64,000 nt of DNA from Jiangella asiatica. GTDB taxonomy: Bacteria > Actinomycetota > Actinomycetes > Jiangellales > Jiangellaceae. The stretch lies in assembly GCF_004349065.1 (NCBI RefSeq), contig NZ_SMKZ01000012.1, positions 82,682 to 146,681 of the forward strand. The letters are read 5' to 3'. Positions 47,401 to 55,350 of the stretch are shown here, one piece after another. The position numbers were made by a program, and so were the translations under genes. The first letter of the stretch is position 1, and every line of letters starts with the position of its first letter. The notes beneath the pieces were generated by a model that saw nothing but the letters and a program-made list of their open reading frames with translations, ran no database searches and was not told where the DNA came from.

Positions 47401-47686
47401 CCAACAGCTGGTAGCCCGCCGGCCGGAACACGACCAGCTCACGGCCGCCGGGCTCGCCGGCACCGAGCGCCTTGCGCAGTTGCGACACCTTGGTCTGCAG
47501 CGCGCCGGTGGCGTCCGCCGGCGGGCGGCCGTCCCACAGGTCGTCGACCAGCCGGTCGGCTCCCACGGGCCGGCCGCGGCTGGCCAGCAGCGCCGCCAGC
47601 AGCAGCCGGACTTTCGCTTCGGGGACGCGCACCACGACCCCGGCGGCCGCGGTGACCTCGAGCGGGCCGAGCACCCCGAAACGCAC
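44435..47686 (-). CDS. SARP/BTAD-NB-ARC regulator (AfsR-like)
   Basis: A 1083-residue AfsR-type regulator. GTG 47686 begins VRFGVLGPLEVTA, the OmpR-like DNA-binding domain, with the BTAD helical domain next (about residues 95-245). The NB-ARC/STAND ATPase has Walker A LTGPGGVGKTRL near 291-302, Walker B VLLVLDNCEHL near 383-393 and LATSREPL. The C-terminal 450 residues are helical repeats of TPR type rich in Arg and Ala. Such proteins switch secondary metabolism or stress genes on binding ATP. Divergent from the imine-reductase-like gene at 47811, with a 124-base spacer, which it may control. Confidence 0.85.
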   Translation of the reverse strand: MRFGVLGPLEVTAAAGVVVRVPEAKVRLLLAALLASRGRPVGADRLVDDLWDGRPPADATGALQTKVSQLRKALGAGEPGGRELVVFRPAGYQLLADAADVDAGRFAALLTQARGHDDPAVRAELLTTALELWRGPAFADVADHAFLHPAARGLEEQRLVAVEDLAAARLDLGEHAAVAAELAAEAEAQPLRERLWAMYLRALYGAGRPAQALAAYAELRERLADELGADPSAELAELHGAMLRHDPALTASRAAAGSGAHSTGTTLPTPLTRLIGRDDTADRVRELLGHHRLVTLTGPGGVGKTRLALEVAHRLNQAATVRDGVWLAELAGLRVPARSGAGAGPDAVAVVAEAVAAALDLRADAVAAPADRLADALRSRQVLLVLDNCEHLVEAVAALADRMLRAAPGVRVLATSREPLGLPGEVVHPVPALDPAGAAELFLERAASAGFDAGTADAEHVAAICRRLDGLPLALELAATRVRALGTRELLAGLDDRFGLLAAGRRGTPERQRTLRAVIDWSWDLLTNAERVVLRRLAVPAGGCDLAAAEAVCADDDVRPGPVAAQVARLVDRSLVMAVPSPAGPRYRLLESVAAYGAEQLRAAGELDTVERRHREHYLALAERADRELRGPEQRRWLERLDAESANLRAALDSAVRSGDAALAHRLVDALAWYWFLRGRLGEALRSAAAVESLGDGVPAGPDAAAARARTAAWRAGFAVLTGDDPGAADSAEAALARFDGVDDSAGRARARWFLSLVLAGAGRLELHARRVAAALVEFRRLGDRWGVAAALSLRADQVRPGVGSATARRSAEQSAAIFGELGDRWGQLQVSGTLAVWAEVRGDYREAERLHRDGVRIASELGLWTELAQRLSGLGRIALLRGDLAAAADRHERARRLAARHGDRRGEQFAEVGLALGDRRAGRLDDAEHHLRAWLDWCLDIDGQMGAALILAELGFVAELRGDADAALALHLDGLACARSAGDHRAIALAVEGLAGARASTGTPDGAAQAARLLGAAAALRASVGRPLPPAERGDVDRIDAAARAVLSDAAFATELAAGGGMPPDDVYALVRPGGATVPGSR

Positions 47687-47810
47687 GTCACCACGGTAGT
47701 CGAGCCCGCCGACAGCGACCGCGCGCTGACCGTGAGCCGGTCGTGAGCGGATCGAAAGCACCCTCGCCGACTGTGGAAGCCGCTGAAGACGACACGAAGG
47801 AAGGACCACG

Positions 47811-48692
47811 ATGTCCCAGAACGACCGCCCCGCAGTGACGCTCCTCGGCCTCGGCGCGATGGGCCGGCCGATGGCACGGGCGCTGCTCGGCGCCGGCCAT
47901 CCGACCACGGTCTGGAACCGGACGCCGTCGCGCGCCGACGAGCTGGTGGCGGCAGGCGCGATCCGCGCGGACACGGTCGCCGACGCCGTCACCGCCAGCC
48001 CGCTGGTGCTGGCGTGCCTGCTGAACTACGAGGTTACCTATGAGCTCCTGGAGCCGGTTACCGAGCACCTGGCCGGGCGGACGCTGGTCAACCTCAGCAC
48101 GGGCACACCGCAGGAGGCACGGGACATGGCCGCTTGGGCCGCCGGGCGCGGGATCGACTATGTCGACGCCGGCATGATGGCGACTCCTCCGATGATCGGC
48201 ACCGAGGCGTCACTGTTCCTCTACAGCGGCTCCGACACCGGCTTCGAGCGGTACCGGCCGACGCTGGAACTGTTCGGGGTGGCTCGCCACCTCGGCGCGG
48301 ACGCCGGCCGGGCCTCGCTCTACGACCTGGCCCTGCTGTCGTCGATGTACGCCATGTTCGCCGGGTTCCTGCACGGCGCCGCGCTGGTGAGTACCGCGGG
48401 CATCTCCGCGGCGGACTTCGCCGAGGCGGCCGGGACGTTCGTGCGGGCGACGTCGGTGTCCTTGCCGGCCGCGGCCGAGCTCATCGACAGCGGGGACTAC
48501 ACGACGGACGTGCAGAGCGTGGACTTCAACAAGGCCGCCCTCGACCGGATCGTCCAGGTCAGCATGGATCATGGGATCGGCGTCGACGTGGTGGCGCCCA
48601 TCAAGGCGCTGCTGGACCGGCAGGTCGCCGAGGGCCACGGCGCGGAGTCCTTCGACCGCATCGTCGAAGGCATCAAGCACCCCGGGCCGTGA
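47811..48692 (+). CDS. Imine-reductase-like NADP-dependent oxidoreductase (6PGDH/HIBADH fold)
   Basis: A 293-residue protein with the NADP Rossmann motif LLGLGAMGRPMARALLGAG, a WNRTPSRADELVA segment after strand 2 (Arg residues for the 2'-phosphate), and STGTPQEARDM. The GMMATPPMIGTEASLFLYSGS segment is characteristic of bacterial imine reductases, which reduce cyclic imines; 3-hydroxyisobutyrate dehydrogenases have a different motif there. The helical C-terminal domain follows. The catalytic Asp or Tyr usual in the C-terminal helix cannot be placed with certainty. Start ATG 47811; divergent from the SARP regulator. Confidence 0.8.
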   Translation: MSQNDRPAVTLLGLGAMGRPMARALLGAGHPTTVWNRTPSRADELVAAGAIRADTVADAVTASPLVLACLLNYEVTYELLEPVTEHLAGRTLVNLSTGTPQEARDMAAWAAGRGIDYVDAGMMATPPMIGTEASLFLYSGSDTGFERYRPTLELFGVARHLGADAGRASLYDLALLSSMYAMFAGFLHGAALVSTAGISAADFAEAAGTFVRATSVSLPAAAELIDSGDYTTDVQSVDFNKAALDRIVQVSMDHGIGVDVVAPIKALLDRQVAEGHGAESFDRIVEGIKHPGP

Positions 48693-48732
48693 CTTTGCGG
48701 GCGGCCCGGGGCGGATGACGGCGCGGTGGCGC

Positions 48733-49191
48733 TCAGCCCTCGCGTGGCACGTCGCCGCGCCAGCTGCCGGACTCCATGCCGCGCGCCTCGATGAACTCCT
48801 TGAAGTCCTCCATGTCCTGCTCGACAGCCCGCGAGACCACGCCGGCCTTTTCGCCGATCTTCTCCGTCATGCCCTCGGGCTCCACCTCCAACTGGAGCGT
48901 CACCCGGGTGGTGGCGTCGTCGAGCTTGTGGAAGGTGACGACGCCGGCTTGGCCGACGCCTTCGATCGAGCGCCAGGCGATGCGTTCTTCCGGGTGCTGC
49001 TCGGTGATCTCCGCATCGAACTCGCGCTTCACCCCGGCGATCTTCACCGTCCAGTGCAGGTGACGGTCGTCGAGCTGGCGGATCGACTCGACGTCCCGCA
49101 TGAACTTCGGGAACTCCTCGAACTGGGTCCACTGGTTGTACACAGTGGAGATCGGGACGTTCACATCAACGGACTTGGTGGCCGTGCTCAT
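48733..49191 (-). CDS. SRPBCC-family (START/polyketide-cyclase-like) protein
   Basis: A 152-residue hydrophobic-cavity protein: MSTATKSVDVNVPISTVYNQW, FPKFMRDVESI, ERIAWRSIEG, and FHKLDDATTRVTLQLEVEP. The Ser/Thr and Trp/Tyr pattern is of the SRPBCC Polyketide_cyc2 group, lipid or aromatic binders often linked to stress. The C-terminal region (EDFKEFIEARGMESGSW) is a long helix. Start ATG 49191. Divergent from the topoisomerase gene at 49307 with a 115-base gap. Confidence 0.85.
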   Translation of the reverse strand: MSTATKSVDVNVPISTVYNQWTQFEEFPKFMRDVESIRQLDDRHLHWTVKIAGVKREFDAEITEQHPEERIAWRSIEGVGQAGVVTFHKLDDATTRVTLQLEVEPEGMTEKIGEKAGVVSRAVEQDMEDFKEFIEARGMESGSWRGDVPREG

Positions 49192-49306
49192 CGATGCTCC
49201 TCTCGTCGGATTCGTGCTTCTCTCCTCCCATACCCGTCGGCATCACCGGCATGCGGCGCGGCCGGCCGGGGTACGTCGCCCTGACGACGGCGTAAGGGGG
49301 TGGGCG

Positions 49307-50329
49307 ATGCGGCTGCGCAGGTGGGACCCGCAAGGGTCGGCGATCCGCCGTCGTCGGCGCGGCCAGGGCTTCAGCTATGTCGGCGTCGACGGCGAGCCGC
49401 TGGCCGATGAGGAAGCGCTGAGCCGGATCCGCGGGCTGGTGATCCCGCCCGCGTGGCGGGACGTGCGGATCTGCCCCTGGCGCAACGGCCACCTGCAGGC
49501 CGTCGGCACCGACGATGCGGGGCGCCGCCAGTACCTGTACCACCAGGCCTGGCGGGAGCAACGGGACCGGGAGAAGTTCGAGCGGGTCCGCGAGTTCGGG
49601 CGAGCGCTGCCGAAGGCTCGTGCGCGCATCGCGGCGGACCTGGCTACCCGTGGCCTCAACCCGCGCCGGGTGCTCGCGGCGGCGGCCCGGCTGCTGGACA
49701 TCGGGTTCTTCCGGATCGGCAGTGAGGCCTACGCACAGGAGAACGGATCGCACGGCCTGGTCACCGTGCTCCGCGAGCATGTCGACGTGAACCGGTCCGG
49801 CTGCGTCGTCTTCGACTACCCGGCGAAGTCCGGCAAGGAGCGCGTGCAGGCCATCGCCGACCACGACGTGGTGGCCGTCATCCGGGCATTGATGCGCCAG
49901 CGCGAGCCGGGCCAGACGCTGCTGGCCTACTACGCCGGCCGCGAATGGCACTCGGTGTCCTCGGCGGAGGTGAACGAGTACCTGCACGACATCGTCGGCG
50001 ACGAGAACACCGCCAAGGACTTCCGCACCTGGCACGGAACCGTGCTCGCCGCGGTCGCGCTGGCGGCGGCCGACGATCCGACCCGGCCGAGCCGGACCGC
50101 GCGCCGGCGCGCCGAGAGCCGCGCGATCAAGGAGGTCGCCGAGTACCTCGGGAACACGCCCGCGGTCTGCCGGTCCGCCTACGTCGACCCGGCAATCGTC
50201 GAGGCCTTCGAACAGGGCCAGACCATTCGACCGGTGCTGGAGACGCTCGGTGCGGAGGACGTGCTGGTCGACGAGGCCGACCGTGAGCGAGTGGAACGCG
50301 CCGTCCTCGACCTGCTGGACGGACGGTGA
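49307..50329 (+). CDS. DNA topoisomerase IB
   Basis: A 340-residue poxvirus-type topoisomerase IB that relaxes supercoils by nicking one strand and rejoining through a 3'-phosphotyrosine. The start ATG 49307 gives MRLRRWDP. Catalytic parts are visible: IPPAWRDVRI with the DNA-binding RRQYLYHQAWREQRD, the KSGKER and FRTWHGT (Arg, His) segments and the nucleophile Tyr292 in RSAYVDP. Length and motifs match the actinobacterial family. The ribosome site is weak (TAAGGGGGTGGGCG). Confidence 0.9.
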   Translation: MRLRRWDPQGSAIRRRRRGQGFSYVGVDGEPLADEEALSRIRGLVIPPAWRDVRICPWRNGHLQAVGTDDAGRRQYLYHQAWREQRDREKFERVREFGRALPKARARIAADLATRGLNPRRVLAAAARLLDIGFFRIGSEAYAQENGSHGLVTVLREHVDVNRSGCVVFDYPAKSGKERVQAIADHDVVAVIRALMRQREPGQTLLAYYAGREWHSVSSAEVNEYLHDIVGDENTAKDFRTWHGTVLAAVALAAADDPTRPSRTARRRAESRAIKEVAEYLGNTPAVCRSAYVDPAIVEAFEQGQTIRPVLETLGAEDVLVDEADRERVERAVLDLLDGR

Positions 50330-50375
50330 GGCGCCCCGGCCGCTCGGGTCGCCCGCGCGGCCGTACCGACATGAC

Positions 50376-50723
50376 CTACTCGACCGGTGCGATGACGAGA
50401 CCGCGCCCGGCCGCGCGGCGCTCGCCCCAGGCGTAGAGGGCTTCCAGGACCGGGGTCAGGCTGCGCCCCTCCGGGGTGAGGTCGTAGGAGACCGGCGCCG
50501 GTACCCCGTCGTGCACCGTGCGGGCGACCAGGCCGTCGCGTTCGAGCTGTCGTAGCCGCTGGGTGAGCACCTTCTCCGTCACATCGGGCATCTTGCGGCG
50601 CAGCTCGCCGTAGCGGTGCGTTCCTTCCTTGAGATGGGCGAGGATCACCGGGGTCCAGCGCCCGCCGATGACGTCGACGGTCACCTCGACCGGGCAGTAG
50701 TAGCGCTTGCGGGGGATGCTCAT
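50376..50723 (-). CDS. HxlR-family winged-helix regulator
   Basis: A 115-residue HxlR/DUF24 regulator with the Cys of RYYCPVE used in redox or electrophile sensing, winged-helix segments VTVDVIGGRWTPVILAHL and LTQRLRQLERDGLVART, and the terminal wing PEGRSLTPVLEAL. Start ATG 50723. Divergent from the monooxygenase-globin fusion at 50795 with 71 bases between; it may respond to quinones or disulfide stress and control that gene. Confidence 0.85.
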   Translation of the reverse strand: MSIPRKRYYCPVEVTVDVIGGRWTPVILAHLKEGTHRYGELRRKMPDVTEKVLTQRLRQLERDGLVARTVHDGVPAPVSYDLTPEGRSLTPVLEALYAWGERRAAGRGLVIAPVE

Positions 50724-50794
50724 GCGCGGGTCACCTCCACGCACCTCAAGGTACGTTCTTGTCGCGGGCGGCTCGGTGGTGGTCGACTTGCCGG

Positions 50795-51565
50795 GTGATC
50801 GTCGAATACATCCGGTACCGGATCGAGGCTGCGGCGGCCGAGGAGTTCGAAGCGGCCTACCGGCGGGCCGGGGCGGTGCTGCGCGAGGTGCGTGAGTGTG
50901 TGGACTTCGAGCTCACCCGATGTGTCGAGGCGCCGGAGCAGTACGTCGTGCGCATCCGCTGGACGTCCGCCGAGGCGCACCTGAGCGGGTTCCGGAACGG
51001 CCCGGCCTTCGCCCGCTTCTTCGAGCAGGTCCGGCCGTACGTCGACGCGATCGAGGAGATGCGGCACTACGAGACCACCGGCGTCGGCGGTGGCGGCGGC
51101 TGCGTGCCCACGCTGTACGAGTGGGCGGGCGGTGCACCGGAGCTCGAGCGGCTGTTCACGACGTTCTACGGCAAGGTGGTCGACGACCCGCAGCTGGGGG
51201 CGCTGTTCGACGGCATGGATCCGGAGCATCCCCGGCACGTCGCCGCCTGGCTCGGCGAGGTGTTCGGCGGACCGGCGGCTTACTCGCAGGAACGCGGCGG
51301 GCACGCGCACATGGTCGGACGGCACCTGGGCAAGGGCATCACCGAGCCACAGCGGCGCCGCTGGGTGTCGCTGCTGCTCGACACCGCCGACGAGGTGGGG
51401 CTGCCGGCCGACCCGGAGTTCCGGGCGGCCTTTGCCGGCTACCTGGAGTGGGGGAGCCGGATGGCGGTCGTGCTGTCGCAGCCCGGCGTCCGGCCGGGTC
51501 CGGCCGAACCGATGCCGGCGTGGAGCTGGCCGCTGCCGCCGTGGCAGCCCGACCCGAGCCGGTGA
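50795..51565 (+). CDS. Antibiotic-biosynthesis-monooxygenase domain fused to a group II truncated hemoglobin
   Basis: A 256-residue fusion. The first 95 residues are an ABM-fold dimer (VIVEYIRYRIEA, VECVDFELTR-like strand ECVDFELTRCVEAPEQY and the AHLSGFRNGPAFARFFE helix), which in other proteins oxygenates quinones without cofactors or degrades heme. Residues 115-250 form a truncated globin: LFTTFYGKVVDDPQLGALF, the F helix with the proximal His in HAHMVGRHLGKG, and the G8 Trp in RRRWVSLLLD. Together they suggest an oxygen- or NO-linked oxidation of a small substrate. Divergent from HxlR; GTG 50795. Confidence 0.8.
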   Translation: MIVEYIRYRIEAAAAEEFEAAYRRAGAVLREVRECVDFELTRCVEAPEQYVVRIRWTSAEAHLSGFRNGPAFARFFEQVRPYVDAIEEMRHYETTGVGGGGGCVPTLYEWAGGAPELERLFTTFYGKVVDDPQLGALFDGMDPEHPRHVAAWLGEVFGGPAAYSQERGGHAHMVGRHLGKGITEPQRRRWVSLLLDTADEVGLPADPEFRAAFAGYLEWGSRMAVVLSQPGVRPGPAEPMPAWSWPLPPWQPDPSR

Positions 51566-51596
51566 CACTCACCGGTGTCGGGTCTACCGTGAGCTC

Positions 51597-51770
51597 ATGG
51601 CGAGCTGGGACGACGTGCGCCACATCGCGATGGCGCTGCCGGAGGTCACCGAGATCACCCGCCGCGAGGACCCGCCACTGGCGCAGCCCCCGAGCTCGCC
51701 GAGCTGATCGTAAAGGCCTGGCTGCATCGAGCCCCAAGCGGCTGGCAAAGGACTACCTCGCGCCCAGGAC
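51597..51770 (+). pseudogene. MmcQ/YjbR-family remnant with internal deletion and frameshift
   Basis: ATG 51597 starts MASWDDVRHIAMALPEVTEITRRE, a typical YjbR N-terminus. The next residues are disrupted, and a second piece appears as ELAELIVKAWLHRAP in one frame and PKRLAKDYLA in the next. These are the N- and C-terminal parts of one protein with the middle (about 60 residues) missing and a one-base slip near 51737. It lies in the 258-base gap between the globin fusion and the SDR gene. Non-functional. Confidence 0.6.
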
Positions 51771-51823
51771 GACCAGCGGTGAGGTTTGCGTTCGAGCGCG
51801 CTCAGACTTCTACCGTCGCGACC

Positions 51824-52717
51824 ATGAACACATCGACGGACACGTTCACGTGGATCATCACCGGCGCATCGCGCGGGTTCGGGCGCGCGATCGCCGAGCG
51901 GGCGCTGAGGCAGGGGGACGCCGTCGTGGCGGCGGTGCGTCGCCCGGAGTCGGTGGACGAACTGACGGCGCGGTTCCCCGGCACGTTCGCCTCCGTGCCG
52001 TTCGACGCCCGCGACGCCACGCTGGCACGCCCGCTCGTCCGGGCGGCCCTGGACCGCTTCGGGCGGATCGACGCCCTCGTCAACAACGCCGGCCGAGGAC
52101 TCGTGGGCGCTGCCGAGGAGGTCAGCGACGCGGAGCTCCGCGAAGCCATGGAGCTGCACTTCTTCGTTCCGGCGGCGCTCGTGCGTGCGGTGCTGCCGGT
52201 CATGCGCGAACAGGGGAGCGGGACGATCGTGCAGATGAGCAGCCAAGGGGGACGGATGTCGTTTCCGGGGGTGGGAGCGTACTCGGCGGGCAAGTTCGCC
52301 CTCGAAGGATGGTCCGAGGCGCTGGCCGGAGAGGTCGCGCCGTTCGGCGTCCGCGTCATGATCGTCGAACCGAGCCGGTTCCGTACCGCCTTCAACGCGG
52401 CCGACGTCCTCGCCGTGACTGACGTCAGCCCCGTCTACCGAGACGTGCTCGCGACAGTCCGCGGCGACCTGGCCGGTGCCGATGGCATCCAGGAAGGCGA
52501 CCCGGTGCGGGCCGCGGACGTGATCGTCGATCTGGTGCACGGCGACGGACCACCGCTGCGGCTGCCGCTGGGTGCGGAGGCCGTCGAGCGGATCGGCGCC
52601 TCGTACGGCGCCAACCTGACGGCGTTGCGACAGTGGGCGGACACGGCCCGCGCGACCGACTTCCCGGACGCGCCACCGTCCTCGCGTCCGGTCTCCTCCT
52701 GGGTGGGCTCGGTCTGA
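51824..52717 (+). CDS. SDR-family oxidoreductase
   Basis: A 297-residue classical SDR with ITGASRGFGRAIAE at the N-terminus, VNNAGRGLVG, SSQGGRMSFPG with the catalytic Tyr/Lys in YSAGKFAL, and a longer C-terminal tail (QWADTARATDFPDAP). The VRRPESV loop after strand 2 has Arg residues, suggesting NADP. It ends in TGATG, the next gene starting inside the stop. ATG 51824 follows the pseudogene remnant. Role unknown; the coupled MerR regulator may control it. Confidence 0.8.
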   Translation: MNTSTDTFTWIITGASRGFGRAIAERALRQGDAVVAAVRRPESVDELTARFPGTFASVPFDARDATLARPLVRAALDRFGRIDALVNNAGRGLVGAAEEVSDAELREAMELHFFVPAALVRAVLPVMREQGSGTIVQMSSQGGRMSFPGVGAYSAGKFALEGWSEALAGEVAPFGVRVMIVEPSRFRTAFNAADVLAVTDVSPVYRDVLATVRGDLAGADGIQEGDPVRAADVIVDLVHGDGPPLRLPLGAEAVERIGASYGANLTALRQWADTARATDFPDAPPSSRPVSSWVGSV

Positions 52718-53196
52718 TGGCCGTCCAGGACCTGATGGGCAAGGCGCTGGCCGCGCTGGCCGAGCTCGACGGGCCGATGTCGGTCGAGGTGATCCACCGG
52801 CTCGCCGACACCGGCGGCGACGTCGACGAACCCAGGACGATCGCCGAGGTGGCCGACCTGCTCGACATCTCCCCGCATACGTTGCGGTACTACGAGCGGG
52901 CCGGCCTGGTCCACGTCGACCGCGACAGCAGCGGCCACCGCCTCTACAGTGCGGAGGCGGTGCGCCGGCTCGTCTTCCTGACCAGGATGCGCCTGTCCGG
53001 CATGGCCATCCGGGACCTCCAGCACTACGTGCAGCTGGTGGACGCCGGGGACACGACCGTGCCCGAACGCCACGACATGCTCCTCGAACATCGCGACACC
53101 ATCCGCCGCCAGCTCCGCGAGCTGACTCTCTCGCTCGCCGCCACCGAGTACAAGATCGCTACCTATGGCGGGCACACCGGCGACGTGGCCATCTAG
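52717..53196 (+). CDS. MerR-family regulator with an N-terminal extension
   Basis: A 159-residue MerR protein. The winged HTH begins at about residue 45 (TIAEVADLLDISPHTLRYYERAGLVHV), so there is an unusual N-terminal extension of some 40 residues (MAVQDLMGKALAALAEL). The dimer coiled coil is in MLLEHRDTIRRQLRELTL. No Cys pair for metal is seen at the C-terminus, so it is probably a small-molecule or non-metal subgroup. ATG 52717 shares its A with the SDR stop, indicating co-translation. Confidence 0.8.
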   Translation: MAVQDLMGKALAALAELDGPMSVEVIHRLADTGGDVDEPRTIAEVADLLDISPHTLRYYERAGLVHVDRDSSGHRLYSAEAVRRLVFLTRMRLSGMAIRDLQHYVQLVDAGDTTVPERHDMLLEHRDTIRRQLRELTLSLAATEYKIATYGGHTGDVAI

Positions 53197-53204
53197 CGGC
53201 GGGG

Positions 53205-54623
53205 TCAGCCGACCGGCTCCAGCACCTGGGCGGGCTCGGCGTCGCCGGAGCCGGCGGTTCGCCCGTGCGGCAGCGCCAGTGCGGCCACCGCGCCCAGCGC
53301 GACCACCCCGGCGCCCACCAGGACCGACACCGTCGCCGCGTCCACGTAGTCCGTCGGCGTCAGCTCGCCGCCGGTGGCGGTGAACACGGCTGTCAGTGCC
53401 GCGATGCCCAGGGCGACGCCGACCTCGCGCAGCGCGGAGTTCGTGCCGGAGGCCTTCGCGTTGTCCTCGTCGCGCATGGTGGCGAGGACGGCGGTGGCGC
53501 TCGGCGCGAAGACCAGGCCCATGCCGACGCCGGCCAGGACGAAGGCGCCGACCAGCCGCGCGTACGAGACGTCCTCGGTCATCACCGCCGCGATCCACGA
53601 CAGCCCGGCCGCGACGAGGACCAGGCCCGCCGTGATGGGCGCCCGGGTGCCGATCCGCGGCACCGCCAGCCCGGCCAACGGCGCCACGACCATCGGCGCC
53701 ATGGTCCAGGGAAGGGTCAGCACGCCGGCCTCGAGCGGGCTGTAGGCCTGCACGATCTGCAGGAACTGGATCAGGATGAAGATCGCCCCGAAGACGCCGA
53801 AGCTGAACAGCACGCCGACCACGTTGGCCACCGAGAACGAGCGGTCGCGGAAGAGCCCGAGCGACAGCAGCGGGTCACGGACGCGCCGCTCCCAGGCAAC
53901 GAAGCTCGCCAGCAACACCAGGCCGCCGACGAGCCCGCTCAGCACCTCGGTGCTCGTCCAGCCGGCCGCCTCGCCGCGGACGATGCCGAACACCAGGCCG
54001 AGCAGTCCGCCGCTGGCCAGCGAAACACCCACCAGGTCGATGCGGACCCGATGGCCGAACGACTCCGGCAGCGCGAACAGCACCAGCGGCAGCGAGAGCA
54101 GGCCGACCGGCACGTTCAGCCAGAAGATCGCGTTCCAGCTCAGACCCTCGACGACGGCGCCGCCGACCAGCGGTCCGACCGCCACGCCCAGGCCGGACAC
54201 CCCGCCCCAGACGCCGATGACCATCGGCCGCAGCCGCGGCGCGACGGACGTGGACAGCAGCGTGAGCGACAGCGGCATCAGAGCCGCCGCGCTCGCGCCC
54301 TGAACCGCCCGGGCCGCGATGAGCTGCCAGGCCTCGGTGCTCAGCGCGCACAGCGCCGACGACGACGTGAACATGGCGACGCCGAGCGCGAACACCCGCC
54401 GTCGGCCGAAGCGGTCACCAAGGGCGACCGCCACGAGGATCAGGCCGGCGAATGCCAGCGTGTACGCGTTGACGAACCACTGCAGCTCCTCGATGGAGGC
54501 GTCGAGCTCCTGCCGCAGCACCGGCAGCGCGCTGGTCACGACCAGGTTGTCCAGTGCCGCCATGAACATCGGCAGCGATGCCGCCAGAACGATGAGCCAG
54601 GTCGGCCGGGCGCGCACGCTCAT
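53205..54623 (-). CDS. MFS efflux transporter of the DHA2 (14-TMS) family
   Basis: A 472-residue drug-proton antiporter. It begins with helix 1 (WLIVLAASLPMFMAALDNLVVTSALP), which contains the LDNLVVTSALP motif typical of DHA2, and has motif A LGDRFGRRRVF between helices 2 and 3. About 14 hydrophobic stretches are visible. It likely exports a toxic compound sensed by the divergent TetR at 54681. Start ATG 54623; the TetR operator lies between. Confidence 0.9.
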   Translation of the reverse strand: MSVRARPTWLIVLAASLPMFMAALDNLVVTSALPVLRQELDASIEELQWFVNAYTLAFAGLILVAVALGDRFGRRRVFALGVAMFTSSSALCALSTEAWQLIAARAVQGASAAALMPLSLTLLSTSVAPRLRPMVIGVWGGVSGLGVAVGPLVGGAVVEGLSWNAIFWLNVPVGLLSLPLVLFALPESFGHRVRIDLVGVSLASGGLLGLVFGIVRGEAAGWTSTEVLSGLVGGLVLLASFVAWERRVRDPLLSLGLFRDRSFSVANVVGVLFSFGVFGAIFILIQFLQIVQAYSPLEAGVLTLPWTMAPMVVAPLAGLAVPRIGTRAPITAGLVLVAAGLSWIAAVMTEDVSYARLVGAFVLAGVGMGLVFAPSATAVLATMRDEDNAKASGTNSALREVGVALGIAALTAVFTATGGELTPTDYVDAATVSVLVGAGVVALGAVAALALPHGRTAGSGDAEPAQVLEPVG

Positions 54624-54648
54624 GCTCGCTCCTTGGTTGTCATTGAGT

Positions 54649-54670
54649 GATTACTTGAACAGTAGTAATC
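54649..54670. promoter_or_regulatory. Candidate TetR operator between the divergent MFS and TetR genes
   Basis: GATTACT (54649-54655) and AGTAATC (54664-54670) are exact inverted arms separated by TGAACAGT. The site is in the 57-base spacer between both gene starts, the usual location for a TetR repressor to block both promoters. The AT-rich arms stand out in this sequence. Confidence 0.5.
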
Positions 54671-54680
54671 GGCTGATAAC

Positions 54681-55298
54681 ATGTCAACCGTGGAAGCTAG
54701 ACAGCGAATCCCGGCGGCGGAGCGCCGCCAGCAGATGCTGGCTGCGGCCAGTGTCGTGTTCGGCGAGCGCGGCTACGCCGCGGCCACCACCGACCAGATC
54801 GCGGCCGCGGCCGGCGTCAGCCAGGCTTACGTCGTGCGCGTCTTCGGCGGCAAGGAGAACCTGTTCGTCGAGGTCGCCAGGCGGGCCATCGACCGCATCA
54901 CCACGGCCTTCCGAGGCGCCATCGCGGAGTCCAACAGCACGGGGTCCGATGACCCGAAGCCGGTCGAGGCACGGTTGGGTGAGGCATATATCGACCTCAT
55001 CGCCGACCGCGGCATCCTGCTCTCACTGCTGCAGATCTTCAGCCTCGGCCACGACCCGGTGATCGGTCCGATCGGGCGCGAGGGCTTCCTGTCGATCTAC
55101 CGGGTGGTGCGCGACGAGGCCGGTCTCGCGCCGGCGGACGCCAGCCGTTTCATGTCGGAGGGCATGATGATCAACACCGTCCTGGCCCTGCAGCTTCAGG
55201 AGTCGCCGGACCCCGACGCCGCCGAGATGGTCACCGAGGTGTGCGGCGGCGATCTCGGTCGATTCCGATCTTTGGCTGGCACCTATCCAACAACCTGA
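54681..55298 (+). CDS. TetR-family repressor
   Basis: A 205-residue TetR regulator: N-terminal HTH RRQQMLAAASVVFGERGYAAATTDQIAAAAGVSQAYVVRVFGGKE (positions about 13-58; quoted here only in part as VVFGERGYAAATTDQIAAAA). The C-terminal domain is helical and binds the ligand. Start ATG 54681. It faces the DHA2 efflux gene, which is the expected target. Confidence 0.9.
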   Translation: MSTVEARQRIPAAERRQQMLAAASVVFGERGYAAATTDQIAAAAGVSQAYVVRVFGGKENLFVEVARRAIDRITTAFRGAIAESNSTGSDDPKPVEARLGEAYIDLIADRGILLSLLQIFSLGHDPVIGPIGREGFLSIYRVVRDEAGLAPADASRFMSEGMMINTVLALQLQESPDPDAAEMVTEVCGGDLGRFRSLAGTYPTT

Positions 55299-55350
55299 TA
55301 TCCCTGTACATTTCGGACCGTCAGTTCGTCGGTCATGAAAGGTGCGGGCC

